Part shown: positions 1 to 9,190 of the stretch, piece after piece | Layout: each line of letters opens with the position of its first letter | Position numbering within the stretch: the first letter of the stretch is position 1 | Assembly (NCBI GenBank): GCA_963781345.1 | Contig: CAWAFQ010000014.1 | Location: forward strand, 682,001 to 746,000 | Length of the DNA stretch: 64,000 bases | Source: JBBRHQ01 sp963781345 | GTDB lineage: Bacteria > Actinomycetota > Thermoleophilia > Solirubrobacterales > 70-9 | Reading direction: 5' to 3' | The notes under the pieces: generated by a model | Databases searched by the model: none | What the model was told of the DNA's origin: nothing | Seen by the model: the letters and a program-made list of their open reading frames with translations, nothing else | Program-made: the position numbers and the translations under genes

Positions 1-705
1 CGCGCGGTCAACGGCCCCCCCGAGGCTCACGTCCGCGGGGGCCGACCCGTAGGAGAAGCCGATCCTCATCCGCTTCACGGATTCGTCGTAGGCGGGCGTG
101 ACCTCGATCGTCCTCACGTTGCCGCCGCGCTCGATCCCCAGCGCCACGGGGCTGGCGGCGCTGCAGCCGTCGACCTGCTTGCCCGGGCACCTGTCGGCGG
201 CGACCGCGTCGGAGAACTTCACGATCCGCTTCTCCAGAGGCAGGCCCTTGTAGCTGCGGCCGTCGACGGAGACGATCCGGTCTCCGCTGCGCAGGTTCGC
301 CGCCGCCGGCGAGCCGGGGACGATCTCGCCGACCGTGTTGACGACCTCGCGGGCCCCGAGGGAGAGGAAGAGGAGGATCACGAACGCCAGCGCGATGTTG
401 ACCGCCGGGCCGGCCCCAATGACGACGATGCGCTTCCAGACCGGCTGGTGGTAGTAGCCGCGGGAGGCCACCTCCGGCGGCAGCTCCTCGTCCGGGTTCA
501 TCCCGGTGATCTTGACGAAGCCCCCCAGCGGGATCGCGCCGATCCCGTACTCGGTCTCGCCCCTCTTTGTCGAGAACAGCTTCGGGGGGAAGAAGAGAAA
601 GAAGCGCTCGACCCGCATCCCCGTCGCCTTGGCGGCGGCGAAATGCCCGAACTCATGGAGGATGATCAGGAAGGCGAAGCCGAGGAAGACGATTGCCCAG
701 TTCAT
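1..705 (-). CDS. rseP: Site-2 protease / RseP-type M50 zinc metalloprotease, 5' part (cut by window edge)
   Basis: Membrane-embedded zinc protease that cleaves within transmembrane segments, typically of anti-sigma factors. The first ~235 residues are present; the C-terminal half, with the second zinc ligand region, lies outside the window. Visible: an N-terminal transmembrane helix carrying the zinc motif HEFGH near residue 18, a second hydrophobic segment (around residues 95-117) and a PDZ-like domain beginning near VNTVGEIVPGSPA with GDRIVSVDG. Its ATG overlaps the dxr stop (ATGA), so the two are translationally coupled; the dxr-rseP pair is common in bacteria. Confident on family; substrate unknown. 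Confidence 0.9.
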   Translation of the reverse strand, partial: MNWAIVFLGFAFLIILHEFGHFAAAKATGMRVERFFLFFPPKLFSTKRGETEYGIGAIPLGGFVKITGMNPDEELPPEVASRGYYHQPVWKRIVVIGAGPAVNIALAFVILLFLSLGAREVVNTVGEIVPGSPAAANLRSGDRIVSVDGRSYKGLPLEKRIVKFSDAVAADRCPGKQVDGCSAASPVALGIERGGNVRTIEVTPAYDESVKRMRIGFSYGSAPADVSLGGAVDRA

Positions 706-1848
706 GCCGGCGCCAGCTCCTCGACCAGAGCCGCGGCGCGGCGGCGAGCCTCGGCGTCGGCGGCGAAGAGGTCGTCGAAGTGGGTCACCCTCGCCGCCGG
801 CATCTGCTCCAGAGCGCTCTCGATCACCGCGGCAATGTCGGCGAAGACGATGCGCTCGTCGAGGAATGCGGCGACCGCGACCTCGTCGGCGGCGTTGAGC
901 ACGCAGGGGGCCGTGCCGCCGGCCTCACCGGCCTCGCGCGCCAGCCGCAGGCAGGCGAATGTCTCGGGATCGGGCTCCTCGAAGCTGAGCTCGCCGACCG
1001 CGGCGAGGTCGAGCGTGGGCACGGGGACGTCGGCGCGCTCGGGGTAGTGGAGCGCGTAGGAGATCGGCACCCGCATGTCGGGGTAGCCGAGGTGCGCGAG
1101 CGAGGCCCCGTCGTTGAGGTGGACCAGCGAGTGGACGATCGACTGCGGGTGGACGACGACGTCGATCCGCTCGTAGGGGACGCCGAAGAGGTGGTTGGCC
1201 TCGATCATCTCGAAGCCCTTGTTCATCAGCGTCGCCGAGTCGATCGTGATCCGCCCGCCCATGTCCCAGGTCGGGTGCGCAAGCGCGTCCGCGATGGTGA
1301 TCCCGGAGAGGTCGTTGCGCCCGCGGAAGGGACCCCCGGAGGCGGTGAGGACGAGCCGATCGACCGTGCCCGGAGGCTCCGAGGCGATCAGCTGGCAGCA
1401 GGGCTGAGTGCTCGGAGTCCACCGGCAGCAAGCGGGCGCCGGTCGCCTCCGAGAGCGCCATCACCAGCTCGCCGCCGATCACCAGGCTCTCCTTGTTGGC
1501 GAGGGCGACGTCGATCCCCTCGGTCAGCGCGACGATCGTCGGCCCGAGCCCGGCGGCGCCGACGACTCCGTTGAGAACGAGGTCGGCGCCCGATGTCGCG
1601 ATCAGCTCGGTGATTCCCTCCTCGCCGGCGAGGACACGACCGCTCCAGCGCGACCTGGCGCTCTGGGCGGCTCCTGCGTCGGCGAGAGCCAGCGTCGGCA
1701 CTCCGTGCTCCCGTGCCTGCTCCACCGCCTGCTCGTAGCCGCTGCCGGCGGCCAGCCCGACCACCTGAAGCTGCTCCGAGCCACGGACGATCTCCAGCGC
1801 CTGGGTGCCGATCGAGCCGGTGCAGCCGAGAATCACGAGCTTTCGCAT
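702..1848 (-). CDS. dxr: 1-deoxy-D-xylulose 5-phosphate reductoisomerase (apparent frameshift)
   Basis: Second step of the MEP isoprenoid pathway: converts DXP to MEP with NADPH and a divalent metal. The N-terminal frame begins with the nucleotide-binding motif GCTGSIGTQ and reaches NKESLVIGGE and the metal-binding VDSEHSAL; the rest (EPPGTVDRLVLTASGGPF, HPTWDMGGRITIDSATLMNKG, then the C-terminal domain to EELAPA) continues in another frame. The break lies at about 1395-1405, just after SEHSAL. Both halves are fully conserved, so a one-base indel (sequencing or very recent) is more likely than decay. It lies downstream of cdsA (36-bp gap) and overlaps rseP by 3 bases. Confidence 0.9.
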
Positions 1849-1884
1849 GCAGAGCAGTGTAGGAAGGTGGTGGGCCGCGCCCGC

Positions 1885-2943
1885 TCAGTAGACGAGCTGT
1901 ACCGCCAGGTAGTACCCGACGACGATCGTGAAGAACGCCGCGTCGAGGCGGTCGAGGATCCCGCCGTGGGGGCCGAAGAGGGTGCCGGTGTCCTTGCGGC
2001 CGAGGTCGCGCTTGATCATCGACTCGAAGAGGTCGCCGACGGGCGCCACGGCGGCAACGGCCGCGCCCATGATCAGCGCGTCGGTACCCGAGAGCCAGTC
2101 CTGGTAGAGGCCGGCGAACCAGAAGCCGAGGGTGCCGATGAGGAAGCCGCCGATCAGGCCCTCGACGGTCTTGTTCGGGGAGAGGCGGGGGGCGAATTTG
2201 TGGCTGCCGAACATCCTCCCGGTGGCGTAGGCGGCGGTGTCGGTGACGAAGGTGCCGACGAGGACGTCGATCAGCAGTGCCCCGCCGTGCAGCGGGAGGT
2301 CACGGAGCAAGACGGCGTGGATGAGCGCGAGCCCGATCCAGAGCATCCCGAGCAGGGTCACCGCCATCGAGAGCGTCACCCCGTCGCGATCGGAGCGCCG
2401 GGCGGCGACGAGAAAGAGCAGCAGGAACGACGCCGCAATCGCGAGCAGAATGTTGAAGGCGGTGCCGAAGTGCGCGGCCATGATCATCCCCGCTACCGAG
2501 ATGTAGGCGGCTACCTGGACCGGCCGGTACTCGCCGGTCATGACGAAGTACTCGCGCAGGGCGATCACGCTGAGCCCGACCAACGCGATCGCGAAGACGA
2601 TCCCCCCGGCGACCGTGATCGCGATCGCGAAGACGATCCAGGGGATCGCGACGAGGATCCTCTTCAGGGTCTCCCCGCGGAGCCCGCGGCGGCGACGGGG
2701 CGGCGCGATGCCGGTGGACGCCGGCTGCGGGCGCTCGTCGGCGAAGAACCCCTCGGAGGACCCGCTCAGCAACTCCTCGCCGCCGGGAATGCCGCCGGAG
2801 GCGGCCTCGAGGTCAAACGGCTCGGCCCCGGTGGGCCCCCGCTTCCCGGCGCCGCGGGAGGCGCGGCGCTTCTGCGAGCGCCGGGGGAGCTTCAGCTTCA
2901 GCGAGGGTCGCCGGCGCTTTCGTGGCTCGCGGTCGGAGGCCAC
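1885..2943 (-). CDS. cdsA: Phosphatidate cytidylyltransferase (CDP-diglyceride synthase)
   Basis: Integral membrane enzyme making CDP-diacylglycerol from phosphatidate and CTP, the entry to phospholipid synthesis. 352 residues; a basic, low-complexity cytoplasmic extension of about 100 residues precedes several transmembrane helices. The C-terminal family signature is clear: GDLFESMIKRDLGRKD followed by GPHGGILDRLDA. It starts 2 bp after the uppS stop, so the two are co-transcribed and probably coupled. The extended N-terminus is seen in many actinobacterial CdsA proteins; a later internal start cannot be excluded. Confidence 0.93.
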   Translation of the reverse strand: MASDREPRKRRRPSLKLKLPRRSQKRRASRGAGKRGPTGAEPFDLEAASGGIPGGEELLSGSSEGFFADERPQPASTGIAPPRRRRGLRGETLKRILVAIPWIVFAIAITVAGGIVFAIALVGLSVIALREYFVMTGEYRPVQVAAYISVAGMIMAAHFGTAFNILLAIAASFLLLFLVAARRSDRDGVTLSMAVTLLGMLWIGLALIHAVLLRDLPLHGGALLIDVLVGTFVTDTAAYATGRMFGSHKFAPRLSPNKTVEGLIGGFLIGTLGFWFAGLYQDWLSGTDALIMGAAVAAVAPVGDLFESMIKRDLGRKDTGTLFGPHGGILDRLDAAFFTIVVGYYLAVQLVY

Positions 2944-2945
2944 GG

Positions 2946-3614
2946 CTAGGACCTCGCCCCGAAGCGGCGCTGGCGGGCCTCGTACTCACCCAGGGAGGCC
3001 TCGAACGACTCGCGGCTGAAGTCCGGCCAGAGCTCATCGCGGAAGACGAACTCCGAGTACGCGCATTGCCAGAGCAGGTAGTTGGAGATCCGCATCTCTC
3101 CGCTGGTGCGTATGAGCAGGTCGGGGTCGTGCATCTCGGGCGCGTAGAGGTGTTTGCGGAACTCCTCCTCGGAGTCCCCATCGAATCTTCGCGCCGCGTC
3201 GACGATCTCCGCCCTGCCCCCGTAGTTGAAGGCGACGAAGAGGGTGATTCGCTCATTTGCGGCGGTCGTCTCCTCGGCCCAATCCATTCGCTCGGCGAGG
3301 CCGGCGGGGATCCCCTCGCGGCGTCCCACGAACCGCATCCGCACTCCCTCGGCGTCGAGCTCGGGCGTCTCGGTGTCTATCCGCCGGCCGAACATCTCCA
3401 TCAACCCCTCGACCTCCGCCGCCGGGCGCGACCAGTTCTCGGTCGAGAAGGAGAAGACGGTCAGCTCCTTCACCCCGAACTCGGCGGCGTCGCGCAGCCG
3501 CGCCTTGACGACGTCGGCGCCGGCCTCGTGGCCCTCGATCGGCTCGAGGCCTCGCCGCTGCGCCCAGCGCCCGTTCCCATCGGTGATGATCGCGACGTAG
3601 CTGGGGACGGCCAT
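2946..3614 (-). CDS. uppS: Undecaprenyl (polyprenyl) diphosphate synthase
   Basis: Cis-prenyltransferase that elongates farnesyl diphosphate with isopentenyl diphosphate to make the lipid carrier for cell-wall precursors. 222 residues, short but complete. Family landmarks: IITDGNGRWAQ at the start (Asp12 is the catalytic Mg-binding residue), GHEAG, FSFSTENWSRP, and the C-terminal DLLIRTSGEMRISNYLLWQ. It lies between frr and cdsA in the widely conserved tsf-pyrH-frr-uppS-cdsA-dxr order, linking precursor supply (dxr) with use. Confidence 0.95.
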   Translation of the reverse strand: MAVPSYVAIITDGNGRWAQRRGLEPIEGHEAGADVVKARLRDAAEFGVKELTVFSFSTENWSRPAAEVEGLMEMFGRRIDTETPELDAEGVRMRFVGRREGIPAGLAERMDWAEETTAANERITLFVAFNYGGRAEIVDAARRFDGDSEEEFRKHLYAPEMHDPDLLIRTSGEMRISNYLLWQCAYSEFVFRDELWPDFSRESFEASLGEYEARQRRFGARS

Positions 3615-3646
3615 CGTTTGTGTGGCGCCGGCGCCCGCGCCGGCGC

Positions 3647-4210
3647 TCAGACCTCGAGGATCTCTTCCTCTTTGCCCTTCAGCGCCTCGTCGATCTCGGC
3701 GACGGCCGCATCGGTCTCCTTCTGCAGGGCGCTCTCGGCGCGGCGCTCGTCGTCCTCCCCCGCCTCGCCCTCCTTCTTCAGCTCGCGCAGGTCGTGCATG
3801 ACGTCGCGACGGACGTTTCGGACCGCGATCCTGCCCTCCTCGGCGACGCCGTGGACGACCTTGACCATCTCCTTGCGCCGCTCCTCGGTCAGCTCCGGGA
3901 TCTGCAGGCGGATGACGTTGCCGTCGTTGCTCGGAGTGAGGCCGACGTCGGATTCCATGATCGCCTTCTCGATCGCCCCCAGCCCGGACTTGTCGTAAGG
4001 GGTCAGCGTCAGCAGACGGGCGTCGGTGGTGGCGACGTTGGCCAGCTGCTTCAGCGGCGTATGCGTGCCGTAGTAGTCGACGACTATGCGGTCGAGCAGA
4101 TGCGGCGAGGCACGACCGGTGCGGACCGTTGCGAGCTCGCCACGGGCGGCTTCGACCGACTTGTGCATCCGGTCCTTGGCGTCGGCCAGCAGTTCGTCGA
4201 TCAGCTCCAA
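3647..4210 (-). CDS. frr: Ribosome recycling factor
   Basis: Splits post-termination ribosomes together with EF-G. 187 residues, the standard RRF length. Recognisable elements are the start MELIDELLADAKDRM, the signature VRTGRASPHLLDR, the hinge region PYDKSGLGAIEKAI, SNDGNVIRLQIPELTEERR, and the long C-terminal helix ending GKEEEILEV. It follows pyrH by 10 bp on the same strand and precedes uppS by 32 bp. No irregularities. Confidence 0.97.
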   Translation of the reverse strand: MELIDELLADAKDRMHKSVEAARGELATVRTGRASPHLLDRIVVDYYGTHTPLKQLANVATTDARLLTLTPYDKSGLGAIEKAIMESDVGLTPSNDGNVIRLQIPELTEERRKEMVKVVHGVAEEGRIAVRNVRRDVMHDLRELKKEGEAGEDDERRAESALQKETDAAVAEIDEALKGKEEEILEV

Positions 4211-4220
4211 TTGCTCTCTC

Positions 4221-4964
4221 CTAGTCGCCCTGGGGGGAGGGCGCGGCGGACACCAGGGTGCCGACGTTCTCGCCCGAGACGATCCTATCTATGTTGGTCT
4301 CATCCCCCATGTTGAAGACGTAGATCGGCAGGCCGTTGTCCATGCAGAGCGAGAGCGCCGTCGAGTCCATCACCCGCAGGCCTCGCTCGATCGCCTCGCG
4401 GTGGGTGATCGCCGGGATGAACTTGGCGTCAGGGTTCTGCGCCGGGTCGGAGTCGTAGACCCCCTCGACGCCGTTCTTCGCCATCAGGATCGCCTCGGCG
4501 TGGATCTCCAGGGCCCGCAGGGCGGCGGCCGTGTCCGTGGTGAAGAACGGGTTGCCGGTGCCGGCGGCGAAGATCACAACCCTCCCCTTCTCGAGGTGTC
4601 GCATGGCACGGCGCCGGATGTAGGGCTCGGCCACCTCCTTGACGTCGATCGCCGACATCACCCTCGTGTGCTCACCGACGCTCTCCAGCGCATCCTGAAG
4701 GGTGAGAGCGTTGAGTACCGTCGCCATCATCCCCATGTAGTCGCCGGTGGCGCGGTCCATCCCGGCCGCAGCGGCCTCGAGCCCGCGGTAGATGTTGCCG
4801 GCGCCGACGACGATCGCCACCTCGACCCCACGGCCTCGGGTGGCGCTGACCTGCTGCGCGATTCGCCGTACCTCGCCGGCATCGGTGCCGTAGTCGAGAT
4901 CCCCCATCAGCGCCTCTCCGGAGAGCTTCAGGAGGATGCGGCTGAATCGCGGGTCGGGCGCCAT
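4221..4964 (-). CDS. pyrH: UMP kinase
   Basis: Amino-acid-kinase-fold enzyme that phosphorylates UMP to UDP using ATP. About 247 residues from the chosen ATG at MAPDPRFSRILLKLSGEA; the open frame extends further upstream into tsf but without homology. Motifs: KLSGEALMG (ATP-binding lysine/serine), GAGNIYRG, NALTLQDALE, AAGTGNPFFTTDTAAALRA and NGVEGVYDSDP. The start lies 11 bp after the tsf stop, consistent with one operon. Confidence 0.95.
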   Translation of the reverse strand: MAPDPRFSRILLKLSGEALMGDLDYGTDAGEVRRIAQQVSATRGRGVEVAIVVGAGNIYRGLEAAAAGMDRATGDYMGMMATVLNALTLQDALESVGEHTRVMSAIDVKEVAEPYIRRRAMRHLEKGRVVIFAAGTGNPFFTTDTAAALRALEIHAEAILMAKNGVEGVYDSDPAQNPDAKFIPAITHREAIERGLRVMDSTALSLCMDNGLPIYVFNMGDETNIDRIVSGENVGTLVSAAPSPQGD

Positions 4965-4975
4965 CGGCGGCGAGC

Positions 4976-5581
4976 CTATTCCTCGCCGACGCGGAAGTAG
5001 GCGAAGCGGGCGATCCTGACGTTCTCGCCGGTCTTCGCCGCCATCTCCTGGCGCAACTCCTCGATCGACTTCGAGTCGTGCTTTTCGGCGTTGACGTGGG
5101 ACTGGTCTAGCAGGGCGACCTCGCTCGACCACTTGGAGAGCTGTCCCTCGACGATCTTCTCGATCACGTTGTCGGGCTTGCCCTCCTCGCGGGCCTTCTC
5201 TTCGAAGACGCGGCGCTCGGCGGCGCGCTCGGCCTCGGGAATCTCCTCCGAGGAGACGTATCTCGGCCCCGTCGCTGCGATGTGCAGCGCCACCTCGTAG
5301 GCGAAGGCGCGGAAGTCATCCGTGCGGGCGACGAAGTCGGTCTCGCACTGGACCTCGACCATCGCGCCGACCCTGTCATTTGCGTGGATGTAGGAGGAGA
5401 CGACGCCCTCGTCGGTGCCGCGGCCCTCGCGCTTTGAAGCCGAGGCCTGTCCCTTGACCCGGAGGATCTCGACGGCTCGGTCGAGGTCGCCGTTGGCCTC
5501 GGCCAGTGCTGACTTGCAGTCCATCATCCCGGCGCCGGTGCGGTCGCGCAGGGCCTTGACGTCGGCAGCGGTGACCGCCAT
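4976..5581 (-). CDS. tsf: Elongation factor Ts
   Basis: Guanine nucleotide exchange factor for EF-Tu. 201 residues, the short single-core form found in many Actinobacteria. The N-terminal UBA-like domain reads TAADVKALRDRTGAGMMDC, with the EF-Tu-contacting ETDFVARTDDF near residue 80. The ATG overlaps by one base (TGATG) with the rpsB stop codon that is reached once the rpsB tail frameshift is corrected, so coupling to rpsB is expected. Confidence 0.96.
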   Translation of the reverse strand: MAVTAADVKALRDRTGAGMMDCKSALAEANGDLDRAVEILRVKGQASASKREGRGTDEGVVSSYIHANDRVGAMVEVQCETDFVARTDDFRAFAYEVALHIAATGPRYVSSEEIPEAERAAERRVFEEKAREEGKPDNVIEKIVEGQLSKWSSEVALLDQSHVNAEKHDSKSIEELRQEMAAKTGENVRIARFAYFRVGEE

Positions 5582-6695
5582 CAGCCATCCCCTCCCTCTG
5601 GCGCCGCGGCGGCCTCGGAATCGGCGGCCTCAGTGGGCTTCACCGCGGCCGGCTCAGGCTCCGCGGCTTCTCGGCGACCGGCTCAGACTCCGCAGGCTCC
5701 GCGGGCTTCTCGGCGGCCGGCTCGGGTTGCTTTGCCGGCTGGGCGGCGGCTTCAGCCGGCGGCGCCGGCGCCACCCTCTGGGGGTGGGGGGCGACTGGCG
5801 GCGCCTGCTTCGCCGCCGGCGCGGCCTGGGCCGCGGCGGCGACCTGCGAGGCCTGGTCGGCCGCGGTTGCCTCAGCCTCGGCGGCTGCCTTCGCCGCCGC
5901 CTCCTCGGCCTCCTTGCGGGCCTTCTCCTCCTCCTCGCGCTTGCGACGCTCCTCGGCCTCGATCCGTCGGCGCTCCTCCTCGGCGGCGCGGCGACGCGCC
6001 TCCTCGGCGCGCCAAGCCCCGGCGCCCTCGTCGATCGCCGAGCCGACCGTGCCGATCACCAGCTCGCACGAGCGGATCGCGTCGTCGTTGCCCGGGATCA
6101 CGAAATCGACTGGGGTCGGGTCGCAGTTGGTGTCGACCAACCCGATGATCGGAATCCGCAGCCTCGCCGCCTCGCGGACGGCGATCTCCTCCGTCTTCAG
6201 GTCGGTTACGAAGACCGCGTCGGGGAGCCGGTCCATGTCGCGGACCCCGCCGAGGTTGTACTCGAGCTTCGCCAGCTCCGCCTGCATCCGCATCCGCTCC
6301 TTGGTCGGCAGCAGCTCGAGCTGACCGTTGTCCTGGAGCTCGGTCAGCTCGTGCAGTCGCTTGATCCGGGCGGAGATCGTGTTGAAGTTGGTCAGCAGCC
6401 CGCCGAGCCAGCGCAGGTTCACATACGGCATCTGGCAGCGGTCGGCCCAGTTCTTGACCGAGTCGCGCGCCTGCTTCTTGGTGCCGACGAAGAGGACCGT
6501 TCCGCCTCCGCTCGACAGCTCTCCGGCGAACCGGCGGGCGTCGTCGAGCAACGGCTCGGTCTGCATGAGGTCGATGATGTGGATCCCGTCGCGCTCACCG
6601 AAGATGTAGCGGCGCATGTTCGGGTTCCAGCGGCGTGTCTGATGGCCGAAGTGGACTCCGGCCTGCAGCAGCTCCTTGATGCCTGCTTCGGCCAT
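5581..6695 (-). CDS. rpsB: Small ribosomal subunit protein uS2, long charged tail (frameshift in tail)
   Basis: Ribosomal protein of the 30S subunit. The core is typical (GVHFGHQTRRWNPNMRRYIF, FVGTKKQARD, RWLGGLLTNF, ALFVTD-like VFVTDLKTEE, IPGNDDAIRS). After residue ~230 comes a long tail: an Arg/Glu-rich coiled-coil (RRRAAEEERRR...) and then Ala/Pro/Glu repeats. As sequenced the frame stops at 5640, but a G lost from a GGG run at about 5664-5666 (the neighbouring repeat near 5700 keeps the full run) would carry the reading into EAADSEAAAAPEGGDG and a TGA overlapping the tsf start. I give the corrected end. Tail function unknown. Confidence 0.9.
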
Positions 6696-6849
6696 GTGAT
6701 GCTCCTTGTTATCGGTGCTGGTGGCTCACCATCTCCCGGCGCCGGGACCCAGCGTCGCTGGGCAGGATCCGGGTTGGGAAATGGGGGTAGTGGTCTCTGA
6801 AGCGCTGAGTGTAGAGAAGAAGGGGAAAGCAGAAAGCGGGGACGATGGC
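6696..6849 (-). promoter_or_regulatory. rpsB 5' region with two perfect hairpins
   Basis: The 154 bases between rluD and rpsB hold no gene. On the transcribed minus strand there are two adjacent hairpins, CCCAGC-GAC-GCTGGG (6748-6762) and the palindrome CCCGGCGCCGGG (6735-6746), 40-67 nt before the rpsB ATG, followed by a good Shine-Dalgarno (AAGGAG). They could be an rluD-side terminator or an S2 autoregulatory leader; neither has a U-run, which argues weakly for a leader structure. Confidence 0.4.
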
Positions 6850-7528
6850 TCAGGCGGCCCGGGCGCCCTCCAGCGCCGCGGCGAGGTCCGGGGGTAGCTC
6901 GGAGCGCGCCTCCATGCGCTCTCCCGTGATCGGGTGGGTGAAGGAGAGGCGGTGGGAGTGGAGGAACTGGCGCTCGAGGCCGTACCTGCATCGGCCCCCC
7001 GTAGGTCTCGTCGCCGATCAGCGGGTGGCCGATGGCGGCGAAGTGGGCGCGGATCTGGTGGGTGCGGCCGGTCTCGAGCTTCGCCTCGAGGTAGGTCTCG
7101 GCAGCGAGCAGCTCGAGCACCTCGAAATGGGTCCGCGCGTCGCGCGCCGATGCCCCCGATACCGCCATCCGGTGGCGCCTGCGCGAGGCGCGCCCGATCG
7201 GGGCGTCGATCGTTCCGGTGCGCGAACGCACCCTGCCCTCCGCGAGCGCAAGGTAGACCCTCTCCACCTCGCGGCGCCTGACCTGCTCCTGCAGCGCCCT
7301 GTGGGCCTCGTCGGAGCGGGCGACGACCATCAGGCCGCTGGTCCCTCGGTCGAGGCGATGAACGATTCCCGGGCGCTCGGGATCCTCGCCGCCCGCGAGC
7401 AGGTCGCCGAGCTCGTCGACCAGGGTCGTCCCGGTGTGAGAGGGGGCCGGATGCACGACGAGTCCGGCGGGCTTGTCGACGACCGCGAGATGCTCGTCGC
7501 GGTGGACTATCCGCAGGGACTCAGCCAT
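6850..7528 (-). CDS. rluD: RluD-family 23S rRNA pseudouridine synthase (frameshift in C-terminal part)
   Basis: RluA/RluD-type enzyme converting uridines to pseudouridine in 23S rRNA. The catalytic motif GIVHRLDRGTSGLMVVA with its Asp is at residues ~54-70; GRTHQIRAH and HPLIGDETYGG follow. After that the conserved ending (RYGLERQFLHSHRLSF, HPITGERMEARSELP) is in another frame; removing one C from the CCCCCC run at 6994-6999 joins them. The N-terminal S4 domain is missing, so this is the short form. The start overlaps lspA by 8 bp, the usual lspA-rluD pairing. Confidence 0.9.
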
Positions 7529-7976
7529 CTCCGGCGGGCTCCCTCAGGTATACCCACGCCAGCAGCACGACGCCGGTGGTTATCGCGACGTCGGCGAGGT
7601 TGAACGGCGGCCACAGCGGCAGGTCGATGAAGTCCGTAACCGAGCCTGACTGCACCCGGTCGGCGAGGTTTCCGAGGGCACCCCCTGCGAGCAGGCCAAC
7701 CGCGACCCACATCCAGGGCCGCGCCGGGTCGCGGGAGAAGAGGAAGACAATCAGCGCCAGTGCCGCCAGCGTCGAGATGATCACCGCGGTCCCGCCTCCT
7801 CCGGCGAGGCCGAAGGCGACGCCGGAGTTATGGGCGCTGGTCAACTGCAGTGGCCCCAGCACGTCGACCGACTCCCCCGGCACCAGGTTCGCCTCGATCG
7901 CCGCCTTTGCCGCCTGGTCGGCGATGACGACGAGTCCACAGAGCGCCCCGGCGAGGCGCCAGGGGCGGTCGTTCAC
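7521..7976 (-). CDS. lspA: Lipoprotein signal peptidase (signal peptidase II)
   Basis: Membrane aspartic peptidase that removes signal peptides from diacylglyceryl-prolipoproteins. 151 residues from a GTG that overlaps the yggT stop (GTGA). Four hydrophobic segments; conserved HNSGVAFGL, and the two catalytic aspartates in GNLADRVQSGSVTDFIDL and FNLADVAI. Substrates in this window would include the lipoproteins at 26.8-28.6 kb. Confidence 0.95.
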   Translation of the reverse strand: MNDRPWRLAGALCGLVVIADQAAKAAIEANLVPGESVDVLGPLQLTSAHNSGVAFGLAGGGGTAVIISTLAALALIVFLFSRDPARPWMWVAVGLLAGGALGNLADRVQSGSVTDFIDLPLWPPFNLADVAITTGVVLLAWVYLREPAGDG

Positions 7977-8272
7977 GGTGCGATCAGGCCGACCAGCAAC
8001 GCCTGCAAGACGTAGAGGACGATGATCCCGACCATCGGGCTCAGGTCGAGCGCGAATCCGCTGCCGCCGATCGGAGGCAGGAAGCGGCGAAAGAGGTTGA
8101 GGTAGGGGTCGGTGGTGTCGGTGATGAAGTCGAGCACCGGGCGCAGGGTGGCACTGTGAGGGACCTGTGGGATGAACGAGATCAGGATCCTGGCGAAGAT
8201 GAGGATGATGTAGACGATGAAGAGGGCGCTGACGTAGTCGGCGACGTCGTTTCGGGTGATCGCCGCGATCAC
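7973..8272 (-). CDS. YggT family membrane protein
   Basis: Small two-helix membrane protein of the YggT family, typical of the division-associated cluster downstream of ftsZ; molecular role uncertain. 99 residues from a GTG overlapping the proC stop (GTGA). Family pattern: N-terminal helix (ALFIVYIILIFARILISF), the DPYLNLFRRFLPPIGG motif, then LDLSPMVGIIVLYVLQ. In many Actinobacteria a DivIVA/Wag31 gene follows; here lspA comes directly next. Confidence 0.88.
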   Translation of the reverse strand: MIAAITRNDVADYVSALFIVYIILIFARILISFIPQVPHSATLRPVLDFITDTTDPYLNLFRRFLPPIGGSGFALDLSPMVGIIVLYVLQALLVGLIAP

Positions 8273-9037
8273 CCTTCCCGCATCCTCTCCAGCGAGGCCT
8301 GCACAGCCGCAGCGAAAGCCGCCTGGGCGCCGTGGCGCTCGAGCGCACCGAGGCCGGCCTCGGTGCTGCCCCCGGGCGACGCCACGGCGGCGCGGACGTC
8401 GGCCGGATGGCGCAGTCGCAGCAGCTCCGCCGTCCCCGCCGTCGTCTCGATCACGAGGTCGCGCGAGAACTGCGGGTCGAGGCCGTCCTCGGCGCCCGCC
8501 GTCGGCGATCGCCTCGACCGCGAGCGCCAGATAGGCGGGCGCGCATCCCATCACCGCCGTGGCGGCGTCGAAATCGCCGTCTTCTACCTCGACCAGGTGA
8601 CCGAGCACCTCGAGCAGTTCGCGAACCGACCGCTTCGCGTCGGCCGGCGCATCCGCCGACGCCTCGTAGCAGAGGACCCCCCTTCGGACCTCGACCGCGA
8701 CGTTGGGCATCACCCGGAAGGCGGCCGACCGCGGAAACGCCGCGGCGACCCGCGCCAGCGGAGTCGCCCCCAGCATCGAGAGAACCGCCGGCGCCGAAGC
8801 GGCCTCGGCCGCGACCGCATCCAGCGCCGCCGGCTTCACCGCGAGAACGACGAGGTCGGAGCGCTCGGCGATCTCGCGGTTGGACTCCACCGCCTCGCCA
8901 CCGAGCTCGACCGCCAGCTCCCCGGCCCGCCCGGAGCCGGCGTCGCTGAAGAGCATCCGCTCGGCCCCTCGGACCCGAGGCCCACCCCCGAGCCATCGCC
9001 GCCGCCATGCTGCCCGAGCCGATGAAGCCGACTGCAT
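8269..9037 (-). CDS. proC: Pyrroline-5-carboxylate reductase (several frameshifts)
   Basis: Last step of proline synthesis, NAD(P)H reduction of pyrroline-5-carboxylate. All parts are recognisable but spread over frames: N-terminal Rossmann motif GFIGSGSMAAAMARGWA, then ERMLFSDAGSGRA, VVLAVKPAALDAV, RVMPNVAVEVRRGVLCYEA, GCAPAYLALAVEAIADGG, and C-terminal TTAGTAELL, VASPGGSTEAGL. At least three one-base shifts are needed (about 9028, 8960-8990 and 8497-8500, the last in a GGCGGGCGC run). Given the intact codon content I treat it as a functional gene with sequence errors. The ATG at 9037 precedes the first shift. Confidence 0.82.
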
Positions 9038-9190
9038 ACGTCTGAGCCTAGTCGCCGCCCGACTGAGCGCCCGGCGCCGCTCTGCCCGAGTCGAGGCTGT
9101 TGGACGGGTCCGGTGACCCTCCGAACGGCTTGTCATCGAAGGCCGTCGGCCTTCGAGTTGAGAGAGGTGGGCACCCGCCCCCACCACCGC
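9038..9190 (-). terminator. Intergenic hairpin between sepF and proC
   Basis: No gene in these 150 bases. A perfect inverted repeat, TCGAAGGCC-gtc-GGCCTTCGA (9136-9156), lies 36 nt after the sepF stop. There is no U-run on either strand, so it is only a candidate terminator or processing site. Confidence 0.4.

Noticed and set aside
1408..2949. Long plus-strand frame (513 codons) opposite cdsA and dxr; similar long frames at 5415-6800, 23 kb and 56.7-58.9 kb
   Set aside because: Antisense shadows produced by high GC and codon bias; composition is Arg/Gly/Ala-rich and the opposite strand holds well-conserved genes.
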